In this document: piece by piece, positions 56,643 through 64,000 of the stretch
Layout: every line of letters begins with the position of its first letter
Position numbering within the stretch: the stretch's first letter is position 1
Assembly: GCF_018614575.1 (NCBI RefSeq)
Contig: NZ_JAGGOJ010000048.1
Coordinates: 34,955-98,954 of the forward strand
From: Streptomyces sp. ISL-10
Lineage (GTDB): Bacteria; Actinomycetota; Actinomycetes; Streptomycetales; Streptomycetaceae
Direction: 5' to 3'
DNA: 64,000 bases
Notes under the pieces: model-generated
Told to the model about the DNA's origin: nothing
The model's database searches: none
Seen by the model: only the letters and a program-made list of their open reading frames with translations
Translations under genes and position numbers: made by a program

Positions 56643-57180
56643 CAGGCCCTTCTCCATGATTGCGTTGTCCTTATGCGGCAGTTGGCGAGAGCGCGTCCAG
56701 AGCGACACCGAAGTCCTTCCGTGCGAAGCCGGCGGTGGCCGGCCGATCAGGCCGGGAGGTCCCGGCCCGCCCTTGTCTGTACGCATCGCCGGCGGCTCCA
56801 GTTCAAGCAACAGGCCGCCGGCGCCGGGGCGTACGCGGGTGAGGCCGAACTGGCTGGCAGGGGCTGCCCTGCAGCCGGGCGCTCGCCCGCACCCGGCAGT
56901 ACGGCGAGAGGTCTTGATGCCGAGGGTGCCGACTTTGTATCGAACTCCAGCAGCCGCAGGTAGCGCGCATACGCTCCGCGCAGCTTGCGTCACCGCCTTT
57001 GAGTTGTCGGCAATGCCCGTGAGTGCCCGCTCGTTCTGGCACGTTCTGGAATGGATCGGCACGGATCGGCACGTTCAACCAGGAGTGCGTCACGGCACTG
57101 GGCCAGTTCAGGGACGTGGGACTGTCGAATCAATCCCCACGACCTCACCACCCGTGACGTGAGGTGCTGTTAGAGGTAAC
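56643..57180. other. 540-bp intergenic region before the conservon
   Basis: Divergent space between the sulfatase and the conservon. A 10-base direct repeat, GATCGGCACG, occurs twice in succession at about 57054-57073. AGAGG at 57172-57176 serves the conservon sensor. No gene is recognised; a fragment near 56930 resembles neither a tRNA nor a known integrase. Confidence 0.4.
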
Positions 57181-58836
57181 GTGCGCCGTACACTTTTCAG
57201 CCTGCTGGCCGATACGCAACCAGGGACTGTGATGCAGGAACGTTTGATGTTGCCCGCTCATGCCCACCAGGAGATAGCGTCCGCCGACTCCCAGGCGTGG
57301 CATGTCCCTGACGTCATGGGCGGGCGTGACAAGGCAGTTGAGCGCCACATGGTGCTTCTGGCGGTGTTGCCAGCCGTGCTGGTCACGATCATCGGAACCG
57401 CAGCCGCTGCTCTCCTGTTCACCGCAGGCGTGGGCCATGTCGACAAGACCGCCTTCTGGGGTCTGCTCAATGGCACGCTGCTGCTCGTCTGCGTGATCCT
57501 CTCGGGCGCAGCGTTCATCGCCGCCGGGAAGGCGCGGGCCGTGGCACGCCGGCATATCGAGTTGAGCGCTTCGGCGGCACGCGGCCAGGCCGAACTCGCG
57601 AAGCTGCGACAGCAGATGGAGCCCGGCTGGCAGCCGGCAGGAAACCAGCGGCATCAGCCGGGCCCGTTGCCTGAGTGGACGGGTGACGCGGTGGATCGGC
57701 CGGGGCAAGGGACCGTATCCGCCCAGCGAGTCACCGAGGCGACTGTGGTGGAGCTCGGGGCACGAGAGCGTGGCGGCGAGCACTTCGAGGTCTTCGCCAA
57801 TCTGGCCCGAAGGCTGGAGTCCCTCGTGCACCGCGAGATCGGGCTGCTGGACGACCTGGAGAACGAGGTCGAGAACCCGGACCTGCTCAAAGGCTTGTTC
57901 CATGTGGACCACCTGGCCACCCGTGTCCGGCGATACGCCGAGAATCTCGCCGTGCTCGGCGGCGCCGTCTCCTATCGCCAGTGGACCCGACCGGTCAGCA
58001 TGGCTGATGTGATGCGTTCCGCGACTGCCGAGATCGAGCAGTACTCGCGGGTCAAGATGGTGCCTCCCGTGGACGGGACGGTGAGCGGGCACGCGGTCGT
58101 CGACGTGGTCCACCTGCTGGCGGAGCTGGTGGAGAACGCCACGGTGTTCTCCCGTCCCCAGACCCAGGTGCTGCTGCGTGCCGAGCACGTCACCGCCGGG
58201 CTGGCGATCGAGGTCGAGGACCGCGGTCTGGGCATGACCTCCACTGAGCGGGACCAGATGAACGCCCTGCTGGCCTCCCCTGAGGGCATCGCCTTGGGCG
58301 AGCTGCTCCAGGACGGTCGCATCGGCCTGTATGTGGTCTCCGTGCTGGCCCGGCGGCACGGCATCGTCGTACAACTCCAGAGCAACGTCTATGGCGGTAC
58401 ACAGGCCGTGGTGGTGCTGCCGCACGAGCTGCTGGGCCGGGGCCCGGACGCGGTGGAATCACAGCAACAACAGCCGGACATCACTCCCGCCGCCCCTCAT
58501 GGACCCGCCGACGACTCGACGGAGCGAGCACTTGCGCCGGCCACGCCCGTCGCTCCGGACCCGGTACCCGCACCGGTGGCCGAACCACCACTCGCCCCCG
58601 TGGCGGCCCCCACGCCGGGAGATGCTCCCCCCGTGCTGCCCCAGCGGCGCCGTCAGGAACACCTCGCCCCGGAATTGCGGCAGTCCCCCCACGCTGCCGT
58701 GGCACTCCAGGAAGACGATCACGATCCCGGCCTGATGGCCGCGTTTCAGAGCGGCGTCCGCCTGGCTGAGGACTCCGAGGAGACTGACACCTCCCCGTCC
58801 CCCGGTGGGGAGATCCGACGGGACCCGGCCCCCTAG
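57181..58836 (+). CDS. conservon sensor kinase-like protein (CvnA type)
   Basis: A 551-residue membrane sensor: two helices (MVLLAVLPAVLVTIIGTAAA and LLNGTLLLVCVILSGAAFIA), a cytoplasmic linker, a helical dimerisation part (FEVFANLARRLESLVHREIG, ENPDLLKGLFHVDHLATRVR) and a histidine-kinase-like ATPase (LLAELVENATVFSRPQTQVL with N-box, EDRGLGMTSTERDQMN with G1, DGRIGLYVVSVLARRHG with G2). The usual phospho-acceptor His box is diverged, as in all CvnA proteins, and its biochemical activity is disputed. The tail is Pro-rich. GTG 57181 with AGAGG. Confidence 0.92.
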   Translation: MRRTLFSLLADTQPGTVMQERLMLPAHAHQEIASADSQAWHVPDVMGGRDKAVERHMVLLAVLPAVLVTIIGTAAAALLFTAGVGHVDKTAFWGLLNGTLLLVCVILSGAAFIAAGKARAVARRHIELSASAARGQAELAKLRQQMEPGWQPAGNQRHQPGPLPEWTGDAVDRPGQGTVSAQRVTEATVVELGARERGGEHFEVFANLARRLESLVHREIGLLDDLENEVENPDLLKGLFHVDHLATRVRRYAENLAVLGGAVSYRQWTRPVSMADVMRSATAEIEQYSRVKMVPPVDGTVSGHAVVDVVHLLAELVENATVFSRPQTQVLLRAEHVTAGLAIEVEDRGLGMTSTERDQMNALLASPEGIALGELLQDGRIGLYVVSVLARRHGIVVQLQSNVYGGTQAVVVLPHELLGRGPDAVESQQQQPDITPAAPHGPADDSTERALAPATPVAPDPVPAPVAEPPLAPVAAPTPGDAPPVLPQRRRQEHLAPELRQSPHAAVALQEDDHDPGLMAAFQSGVRLAEDSEETDTSPSPGGEIRRDPAP

Positions 58837-58869
58837 CAGTTTCACGTCATTGAGGAGAAGTGGGCAATT

Positions 58870-59265
58870 GTGGTGAGTGAAGATCTCTCTTGGCTGTTGA
58901 GCGGCCTTGTGCAGCGCGTACCGCATACGCGGAGCGCACTGCTGTTGTCCTCGGACGGTCTGGTGATGTCCTCGGACGGACTGGACAAAGACGCGGCGGA
59001 TCATCTGGCGGCCCTCGCCAGCGGGCTCTACTCCCTGGCGCGCAGTGCCGGCAAGCGATTCGATGACGGCGGTGACGTGCGGCAGATCGTGACCGAACTC
59101 AGCAGCTCGATGCTTTTTGTCTCCTCGGCCGGACAGGGCGCCCTGTTGGCAGTGCTGGCCGGGCGCGAGGCGGATGTGCCGGTGCTGGGCTACGAGATGA
59201 CCATGATGGTGAAGAGCGTCCGCAGCCACCTCGGGGCCGCTCCCCGCCGGCCGGCGGGACAGTGA
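58870..59265 (+). CDS. roadblock/LC7-domain conservon protein (CvnB type)
   Basis: A 131-residue roadblock fold: LSWLLSGLVQRVPHTRSALL, LSSDGLVMSSDGLDKDAADH and GQGALLAVLAGREADVPVLG. Roadblock proteins modulate small GTPases, here the CvnD GTPase two genes on. GTG 58870 and GTG 58873 are both possible starts; GAGGAGAAG lies upstream. It follows CvnA by 33 bases. Confidence 0.93.
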   Translation: MVSEDLSWLLSGLVQRVPHTRSALLLSSDGLVMSSDGLDKDAADHLAALASGLYSLARSAGKRFDDGGDVRQIVTELSSSMLFVSSAGQGALLAVLAGREADVPVLGYEMTMMVKSVRSHLGAAPRRPAGQ

Positions 59266-59268
59266 GAG

Positions 59269-59661
59269 ATGCCGGATGACCCGGACGATCCGCAAAGGCC
59301 GCTGCTCGATGATGCCCTGGGGCGGCTTGTTCGGCCGTACACCGTCAGTGACGGACGCACCAGACCCACCTGCCAATTCGACTTGATGACCATGGTGGTG
59401 GCCACGGGTACCGTGCTGCGGACCAGCCTCGGACTGGATCACGGACATGTGCTTGACCTGTGTCGGACGCCGGTCACGGTGGCGGAGATCGCGGGGCACA
59501 CGCATATGCCGGCAACGGTGATCAAGGTGCTGCTGTCCGACTTGGTGGAGCGTGGGGCGGTCGTCACACGGCGCTTCGACATGGGAACACGAGGGTCACA
59601 CTCTCCCCCCGATCTAGATCTATTGGAGGCGTTGCGGGATGGGCTCCTCAAACGACTCTGA
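59269..59661 (+). CDS. DUF742 conservon protein (CvnC type)
   Basis: A 130-residue protein: LVRPYTVSDGRTRPTCQFDL, then a winged-helix-like half with LDLCRTPVTVAEIAGHTHMP and VIKVLLSDLVERGAVVTRRF. DUF742 is found only in these operons. It starts 3 bases after CvnB and overlaps the start of the GTPase gene by 23 bases. Confidence 0.92.
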   Translation: MPDDPDDPQRPLLDDALGRLVRPYTVSDGRTRPTCQFDLMTMVVATGTVLRTSLGLDHGHVLDLCRTPVTVAEIAGHTHMPATVIKVLLSDLVERGAVVTRRFDMGTRGSHSPPDLDLLEALRDGLLKRL

Positions 59662-60232
59662 GGCACCCGGCGCCGATTCCCTTCCGATGGGGATCAAAGT
59701 TTTGGTCGCCGGGGGCTTCGGGGTGGGCAAGACCACCTTTGTGGCAGCAGTGAGCGAGATCGAGCCGCTGAGCACGGAAGAACTGCTGACCGAGGTGAGT
59801 GCTGCCACGGACAGGCTGGAGGGGGTGGAGAACAAGGCCACCACCACGGTCGCGATGGACTTCGGCCGGATCACCCTCAGCCCCCACCACGTGCTCTATC
59901 TGTTCGGCACGCCCGGGCAGGAGCGTTTTTGGTTCATGTGGGACGAGATGTCCGCCGGTGCGCTCGGTGCGGTAGTGCTCGCCGACACCCGTCGGCTGGA
60001 CCACAGCTTTGCGGCGGTCGACTTCTTCGAAGCGCGTGGCATCAACTTCGTCGTCGCGGTCAATGAGTTCGACGGGGCGCACCGCTATCAGCCGGAACAG
60101 GTGCGGGCGGCGCTGGACCTCAAGCCCGAGGTCCCGGTGGTCCTGTGTGACGCTCGCCTGCCCAACTCGGGCATCCGGGTTCTGCTTTCCCTGGTGCAGC
60201 ATCTGATCACTTCAAGGAGTTCCCATGGCTGA
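59639..60232 (+). CDS. conservon GTPase (CvnD type)
   Basis: A 197-residue Ras-like GTPase: P-loop VLVAGGFGVGKTTFVAAVSE, switch regions GRITLSPHHVLYLFGTPGQE (G3 as GTPGQE), AVNEFDGAHRYQPEQV (an NEFD-type specificity motif instead of NKxD) and the C-terminal PVVLCDARLP. It is the effector switch of the conservon, regulated by the roadblock partner. It overlaps both neighbours. Confidence 0.93.
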   Translation: MGSSNDSEAPGADSLPMGIKVLVAGGFGVGKTTFVAAVSEIEPLSTEELLTEVSAATDRLEGVENKATTTVAMDFGRITLSPHHVLYLFGTPGQERFWFMWDEMSAGALGAVVLADTRRLDHSFAAVDFFEARGINFVVAVNEFDGAHRYQPEQVRAALDLKPEVPVVLCDARLPNSGIRVLLSLVQHLITSRSSHG

Positions 60233-60836
60233 GATGGTGTACAAGTCTCCCTTCGGAGGGGAGATAGCGATCGCCGTGCGTCATCTGCTTCTCCCTCCGG
60301 AGGACCCTGAGGCAGAGGCCCGGACACGCAGGCTTCGGGAACTGGGTATCGAGGACAAGCCCGTTCCGGAGTTCGATGACTTCGCGCGTGAACTCGCGCA
60401 GCGCACTGGGGGGTGTTACGCGGGGGTCAACTTCCTTGTCGACGAGAGCCGTCAGTACTACGCGGGTCTGTACAGCGCGGCAGCCGACACAACCGTGAAC
60501 CTGGAGTCCCCCCTTCTCGACGATCCCGTGCCCGGCCGGGTCATGCCTCGTGCCTTCGACATTGGTTTCTGCCCGCATGTGGTCAGGCGGCGCAAGGCTC
60601 TGGTGCTGGAGGATGTCCGCGACTACCCACGCTTCGCCGGGAACCACGTGGTCGACGCCATCGGGATCCACTCCTACCTGGGCGCTCCGCTGATCGACAA
60701 CACGGGCATGGTGCTGGGCACGATCTGCGTGGTGGACCAGGATCCGCATCCCTGGGGTCAACAGGGGCTGGAGACCATCAAGACGATGGCGGCCGACCTG
60801 GTGGAGCGCATCGAGCGGCGGGCGCACGGCTCGTGA
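60225..60836 (+). CDS. GAF-domain protein, fifth gene of the conservon
   Basis: A 203-residue GAF-domain protein: FDDFARELAQRTGGCYAGVN, DIGFCPHVVRRRKALVLEDV, GNHVVDAIGIHSYLGAPLID and GMVLGTICVVDQDPHPWGQQ. Many conservons end in a P450 or other gene; a GAF sensor here suggests the operon responds to a small ligand or redox state. It overlaps the GTPase gene by eight bases. Confidence 0.88.
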   Translation: MAEMVYKSPFGGEIAIAVRHLLLPPEDPEAEARTRRLRELGIEDKPVPEFDDFARELAQRTGGCYAGVNFLVDESRQYYAGLYSAAADTTVNLESPLLDDPVPGRVMPRAFDIGFCPHVVRRRKALVLEDVRDYPRFAGNHVVDAIGIHSYLGAPLIDNTGMVLGTICVVDQDPHPWGQQGLETIKTMAADLVERIERRAHGS

Positions 60837-61018
60837 GGAAGCCTGTTTGAGAGTGGGTCTTCGGCCACCGGCAGGAGCGGGCACGTCTTGTCAGCGGCTG
60901 TGCCAGGCCGATCCACCCGCAGCGCTGAGAAGACCAGGTGACGCGCGTACGGGGGACGTGTGAACCATGGTCGCGGTTGGTCGCGGTTGGCCGCCCGATC
61001 AGGTGCGAACCGGGTGCA
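60837..61018. other. conservon downstream region
   Basis: About 180 bp with no gene; a direct repeat of GGTCGCGGTT occurs at about 60968-60987. Nothing else is recognised. Confidence 0.4.
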
Positions 61019-61190
61019 GCACTCGTCGTCTGGCGGGGTGTCACACTGCTCAACGTCGGGTGGCTCAACCGTGGCAGGGCGTAGGGAAGGGGTCCTCCAC
61101 CGCCAGGCCTGGCAGAGACGCTGAAGGGTATGACCGCCACCACCGAGCGCAGCAGACCTCAGGCTTCCGCGGCATCCGTGTGGACCGCTG
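61019..61190 (+). pseudogene. degraded copy of the small gene at 61400 (DUF7919-like)
   Basis: The frame GVTLLNVGWLNRGRA then a stop, followed by GLAETLKGMTATTERSRPQA, repeats the order of the gene below (GVTLLNIGWLDRGKT, GLVEALKGMTRTHRAQQTAA) with several substitutions and frameshifts. It is a second, older duplicate on the same strand. Confidence 0.7.
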
Positions 61191-61399
61191 TTGACTGCCC
61201 TGGAGGGCACGGACGGGGCACGAGCCCCGGCCTACCGGGGGCCAGGACACCGTCGGATCGCGCAACGAGGCATCACCGTGGAGCGCAGCCTGCGGCAGGA
61301 GCCGCGAGACGAGCCGCCATCGCGCGCTTCAGCCGCGTTCTTCCGCCTCTTCCATTGCATCTGGTGCTCATCCGGTGCGGCTGCTGGTAGACAACCGCC

Positions 61400-61806
61400 A
61401 TGACGCACTACGCAGACCTGACGCCGTACACGTATGACAGGGACAACTGGGATCCGACGGCGTCGGGCGTCTGGCAGGGCGTCACATTGCTCAACATCGG
61501 CTGGCTCGACCGTGGCAAGACGTATGCGAAGGGTGCTCCACCGCCCGGTCTCGTGGAGGCGCTGAAGGGTATGACCCGCACTCACCGAGCACAGCAGACC
61601 GCGGCTTTCACCACTGCCCATGGTGCACCTCGCTCCTCACCGCCAGGCGCCTCGACGGCCCTCGGGGAAGCGCCGAGATACGAGTGATGGGCGACGGCGT
61701 CGCCTACGCCGCCCCTGAGCTGGTCACCCACTACGTCGAAGCGCATGGCTACCAGCCGCCTCCCGACTTCATAGAGGCGGTGCTGTTGTCGGACGAAGCT
61801 GTCTGA
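61400..61806 (+). pseudogene. DUF7919-like small protein gene broken by a one-base frameshift
   Basis: ATG 61400 opens MTHYADLTPYTYDRDNWDPT then GVTLLNIGWLDRGKT and GMTRTHRAQQTAA. At about 61607 one base seems to be missing: the next frame gives HCPWCTSLLTARRLDGPRGS, AEIRVMGDGVAYAAPELVTH and YVEAHGYQPPPDFIEAVLLS before TGA 61804-61806. Read together they make a complete Streptomyces protein of about 135 residues with a CPWC motif. It is either a recent pseudogene or a sequencing error in a C run; the degraded second copy beside it favours real decay. Confidence 0.75.
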
Positions 61807-62436
61807 GCGTGCGAGTTGACGTGCTTGTCTCACCGATCTGTCGGGCACGGATCGAAACGCTGTGAGCACCGCTTTAGGAGCGAGGTCGGGTTGCCGCTGT
61901 GGTGACCTGCGAGTTCCCCTCCTTGGCTGGAGGCTGGCCTCATACCTGCCGCGCACCCTGATTCCCCGTGGCTCCCCGTCCGATGTGGCACGGTAGTGGT
62001 GCGGCGTAGTTGTCAGTGGCTAGGCCTACTCTGCTGAGCGTTGGGTCGGTCTGCTGTCTCAGTACGACGACAGCGCGGCCAAGGGGGGTGGCTCAAAAGA
62101 GGTCCCCGAGCCCGGTTGGTCCGGGACCTCGTGCAGCTCCGGCACCACCCCCCTCCAACTCCTTCTCATCCCACCAAGGGGCGTCTTCTTGCCCTGGGTC
62201 TTGCCAGGGACCTTGGCAGCCTGGCTTTTTGCAGGTCCGGGGGCTGGTCAATGGTTGCCCGCTGGTCGTCATTGTTCATCCTTGGCCGGGCTACCGAGCA
62301 GCCTCGGACGGCCCAGAGGCGGCCCAGCCCCTCGTCATGTGCCTCATATGCCTTGCAAGCCAAAGGGTTCACTGGTGTGCTCGTTTCCCGGTTGACTGTG
62401 GCTGTCTGCGGAACCGGTTTCTCTGGAGCAGCGTCC
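61807..62436. other. 630-bp region flanking the insertion sequence
   Basis: No gene is recognised. GAGGTCCC (62099-62106) and GGGACCTC (62123-62130) form an eight-base inverted repeat, a possible terminator. At 62390-62409 GGTTGACTGTGGCTGTCTGC resembles a copy at 63948-63967 (18 of 20 bases), on the other side of the insertion sequence. Confidence 0.45.
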
Positions 62437-62476
62437 TGAGCTTGTTCCGCTTTGACAGACACCATCAGTGTGGTGG

Positions 62477-63285
62477 TCAGGCTGCGAGTGCGGTCTCGTA
62501 TTCGGCGGGACTGCGGTAGCCGAGGCTGCTGTGCAGTCGGTGCAAGTTGTACCAGCCCTCGATGAAGTCGAAGATCGCGGTGCGGGCGGCGGCCCGGCTG
62601 GGCCAGGAGCTCGTGTCGAGCAACTCCCGTTTGATCGTGGCGAAAAACGACTCGGCGAGCGCGTTGTCCCAGCACTGCCCGGTGCGGCCGACCGACAGAC
62701 GGACGCCGAACTGCGTTGCCAGGGCGGCGAATTGCTGACTGGTGTACTGACAGCCACGATCCGAGTGAAAGATCACCGGCCGGGCGGGACGACGCCGGCG
62801 GCAGGCGGACCTGAGAGCGTCCGCGACCAGTTCGGTCCGCAGGTGGTCGGCGGTGGACCAGCCGACCACGCGGCGGGAGGCGATGTCGATGACGGTAGCC
62901 AGATAGAGCCAGCCCTCTTCGGTGGGGACGTAGGTGATGTCACCGCACCAGCGGCTGTCGAGGCCGTCCGGGTCGGGAGCGAAGTCCCGGACGACGAGGT
63001 CGGGCCGGGCGGCGGCCAGCGGGTCGGGGATCGTCGTCAGCTGCCGTCGCCTGCGGTGCCGGCCCTGAAGTCCTGCGTTGCGCATCAGTCTGGCGATGCG
63101 GCGCCGTCCGCAGTCCTCCCCCTGCCGCTGCAGGACGGCGTGGACTCGCGGGACCCCGTAGGTTCCGCGGGAGTTCTCGTGGACTTCGGCGATCTTCTCG
63201 GTCAGCTCGGCATCGCGGACCGCCCGCGGACCGGGCCTGCCACTGCGGCGGGCATAGAAGGCGGCTCGGGAGACCTCAGGTCGAA
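62477..63285 (-). pseudogene. IS3 transposase orfB, 5'-truncated
   Basis: The catalytic domain is intact: first Asp in DSRWCGDITYVPTEEGW, second in HSDRGCQYTSQQF and Glu in DNALAESFFATIKRELL, then YNLHRLHSSLGYRSPAEYE. The frame continues upstream of ATG 63085 as GVPRVHAVLQRQGEDCGRRR and VSRAAFYARRSGRPGPR to the deletion point near 63285. The normal N-terminus and the programmed frameshift region are gone, so no active OrfAB fusion can form. Confidence 0.8.
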
Positions 63286-63414
63286 GTCCTTGGCGACCTG
63301 ACCGACCGAGCGGTCACCGCGCCGGCACAGCTCGACGATCTCGGACTTGAACTCCGGCGTGAACGAACGGCGAGGCCGAGGCTTCTTCTTTCCCATGCTC
63401 TCCATGATGGACAT
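63286..63414 (-). pseudogene. IS3 transposase orfA, 3'-truncated
   Basis: ATG 63414 opens MSIMESMGKKKPRPRRSFTP then EFKSEIVELCRRGDRSVGQV and AKDFDL, the helix-turn-helix head of IS3 orfA. Directly after KDFDL the sequence jumps into mid-orfB in another frame, so the leucine-zipper half of OrfA is missing. The open frame runs on to 63202 through orfB sequence out of frame. Confidence 0.75.
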
Positions 63415-63489
63415 CCTTCCGGGGCACCTGATCTCAGATGTCCGTCAAAGCGGATCAAGCCCAGTCCAGCGCCAGGAAAGGGGGGCGGT

Positions 63490-63849
63490 GTGAAAGGTCA
63501 AAGTAGAGCTCATCGTCTCGGTGTGACGGCTGTTTCGGTCCGTGTGCGGCTCGTTGTGGTATCGGCCATGTCCTTGCTGGCTGCGGGGTGCGGGGTGCTG
63601 AACGATTCGGTCGACCCAGCCAAGGAACGATGGGAGTCCAGAACCGAGTTTTCCAGTTGTGGCAAGGTGAGCCTGGATCAAGGTGAGGAGCTGCAGAAGC
63701 AGCCGGTGCACGAAATCGTCTGCCTTCGGAGAGCCCTCAAGAGCGGCGAGAGCACAGAACTGAAGGTGACCTATCCCACTGTGGAGGGTGACCCGATTCG
63801 CGAGTATTACCGCTTGACGCCACAAGGCAGGCTTGAGGTGTACACGTAA
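63490..63849 (+). CDS. hypothetical small lipoprotein
   Basis: A 119-residue protein from GTG 63490. The N-terminus is basic and hydrophobic and ends in the lipobox LLAAGCGVLND. The 85-residue mature part has two Cys (FSSCGKVSL and HEIVCLRRAL) and strands such as TELKVTYPTVEGDPIREYYR. It follows a GGGGGGCGGT tract that can act as ribosome site, 23 bases beyond the insertion sequence. Function unknown. Confidence 0.65.
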   Translation: MKGQSRAHRLGVTAVSVRVRLVVVSAMSLLAAGCGVLNDSVDPAKERWESRTEFSSCGKVSLDQGEELQKQPVHEIVCLRRALKSGESTELKVTYPTVEGDPIREYYRLTPQGRLEVYT

Positions 63850-64000
63850 GCTCAGGCGACCGCTACTCGGGCCAGAAGTGGTCTTTCGCGGAGTGCTACA
63901 CCCCGGAATGGTTGGCTGAGATTTCATGCGATTAACGACTAGGCCGTGGTTGACCGTGGCTGTCCGCCCCGAGTGGTGCTACTGAGGTTGAACTCGTGAT
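63850..64000. other. window-end sequence
   Basis: About 150 bp without a gene. It holds the second copy of the GGTTGAC-type 20-base element (63948-63967). Nothing further is recognised before the edge. Confidence 0.4.

Larger units (their letters stand above)
62437..63463 (-). mobile_element. IS3-family insertion sequence with internal deletion
   Basis: Ends are imperfect inverted repeats of 25 bases: 62437-62461 begins TGAGCTTGTTCCGCTTTGAC and 63439-63463 ends with the complement of TGGGCTTGATCCGCTTTGAC. Both ends are flanked by GTCC (62433-62436 and 63464-63467), a four-base target duplication, so the ends are exact. The 1027-bp length is short for this family (about 1.2-1.4 kb) because the end of orfA and the beginning of orfB are deleted. 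It should not transpose on its own but could be moved by a related transposase. Confidence 0.85.

Noticed and set aside
56920..56960. tRNA-like TTCGA segment
   Set aside because: No acceptor stem, anticodon arm or CCA-compatible end can be folded around it.
60758..61265. Minus-strand reading frames opposite the conservon end
   Set aside because: They are antisense to the GAF gene and the decayed small gene and show no family features.

Overview
The window is high-GC actinobacterial DNA and almost certainly a Streptomyces chromosome. GTG and TTG starts are frequent, many gene pairs overlap by four bases (ATGA or GTGA), and it carries genus markers: a conservon operon, DUF6126 and DUF6153 proteins, a large LuxR-type ATPase regulator, and a bacterial terpene synthase coupled to a P450. 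About a dozen decayed gene fragments and one decayed insertion sequence suggest an accessory or chromosome-arm region. No rRNA, tRNA or CRISPR array was seen.

Left part (1-24500): a truncated VWA-type protein with internal repeats, a Tat-exported PhoX phosphatase, an amino acid permease, an S4 RNA-binding protein, a FUSC exporter, a MerR-PP2C fusion regulator, a universal stress protein, a flavin reductase / flavin monooxygenase pair, a 2,4-dienoyl-CoA reductase, a septum-formation-type lipoprotein, a PadR regulator, CorA, and a probable zinc-starvation pair (cysteine-free L32 and a CobW GTPase) behind a Zur-like promoter. Remnants of an oxidoreductase, an ABC permease and a phytase lie between them.

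Middle (24500-46500): an ArsR regulator; a Ser/Thr kinase, a TerD-nuclease fusion and a PP2C phosphatase side by side; a fructokinase-like PfkB gene with a LacI operator, a broken fructose-type ABC ATPase and the LacI gene; a 965-residue LuxR-type regulator; a translationally coupled terpene synthase and P450; and a metal-homeostasis stretch (His-rich membrane proteins, a cobalamin riboswitch driving CbtB-CbtA, a TetR-controlled membrane pair, DUF4396, DUF305, two DUF6153 proteins, remnants of a Cys-rich copper protein and of a cation transporter).

Right part (46600-64000): the most striking locus. A GTP cyclohydrolase II homologue carries Met at the position of the usual active-site Tyr, which marks the FAPy-forming variant known from S. 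coelicolor SCO6655. Next to it lie a creatininase-family amidohydrolase and a RibD-type reductase, so the three mirror the archaeal ArfA-ArfB-ArfC steps. Then come a flippase-like membrane protein, a methyltransferase, a glycosyltransferase, a catalytically stripped PTPS homologue (SCO6650-like), a zinc-less dehydrogenase, a CDP-alcohol phosphotransferase and an LTA-synthase-like sulfatase. I infer a pathway that builds a GTP-derived pyrimidine or pterin-like group and couples it to a glycosylated or lipid-linked envelope molecule. A complete conservon (sensor, roadblock, DUF742, GTPase, GAF) follows, then two decayed copies of a small gene, a deleted IS3-family element with intact ends and a 4-bp target duplication, and a small lipoprotein.
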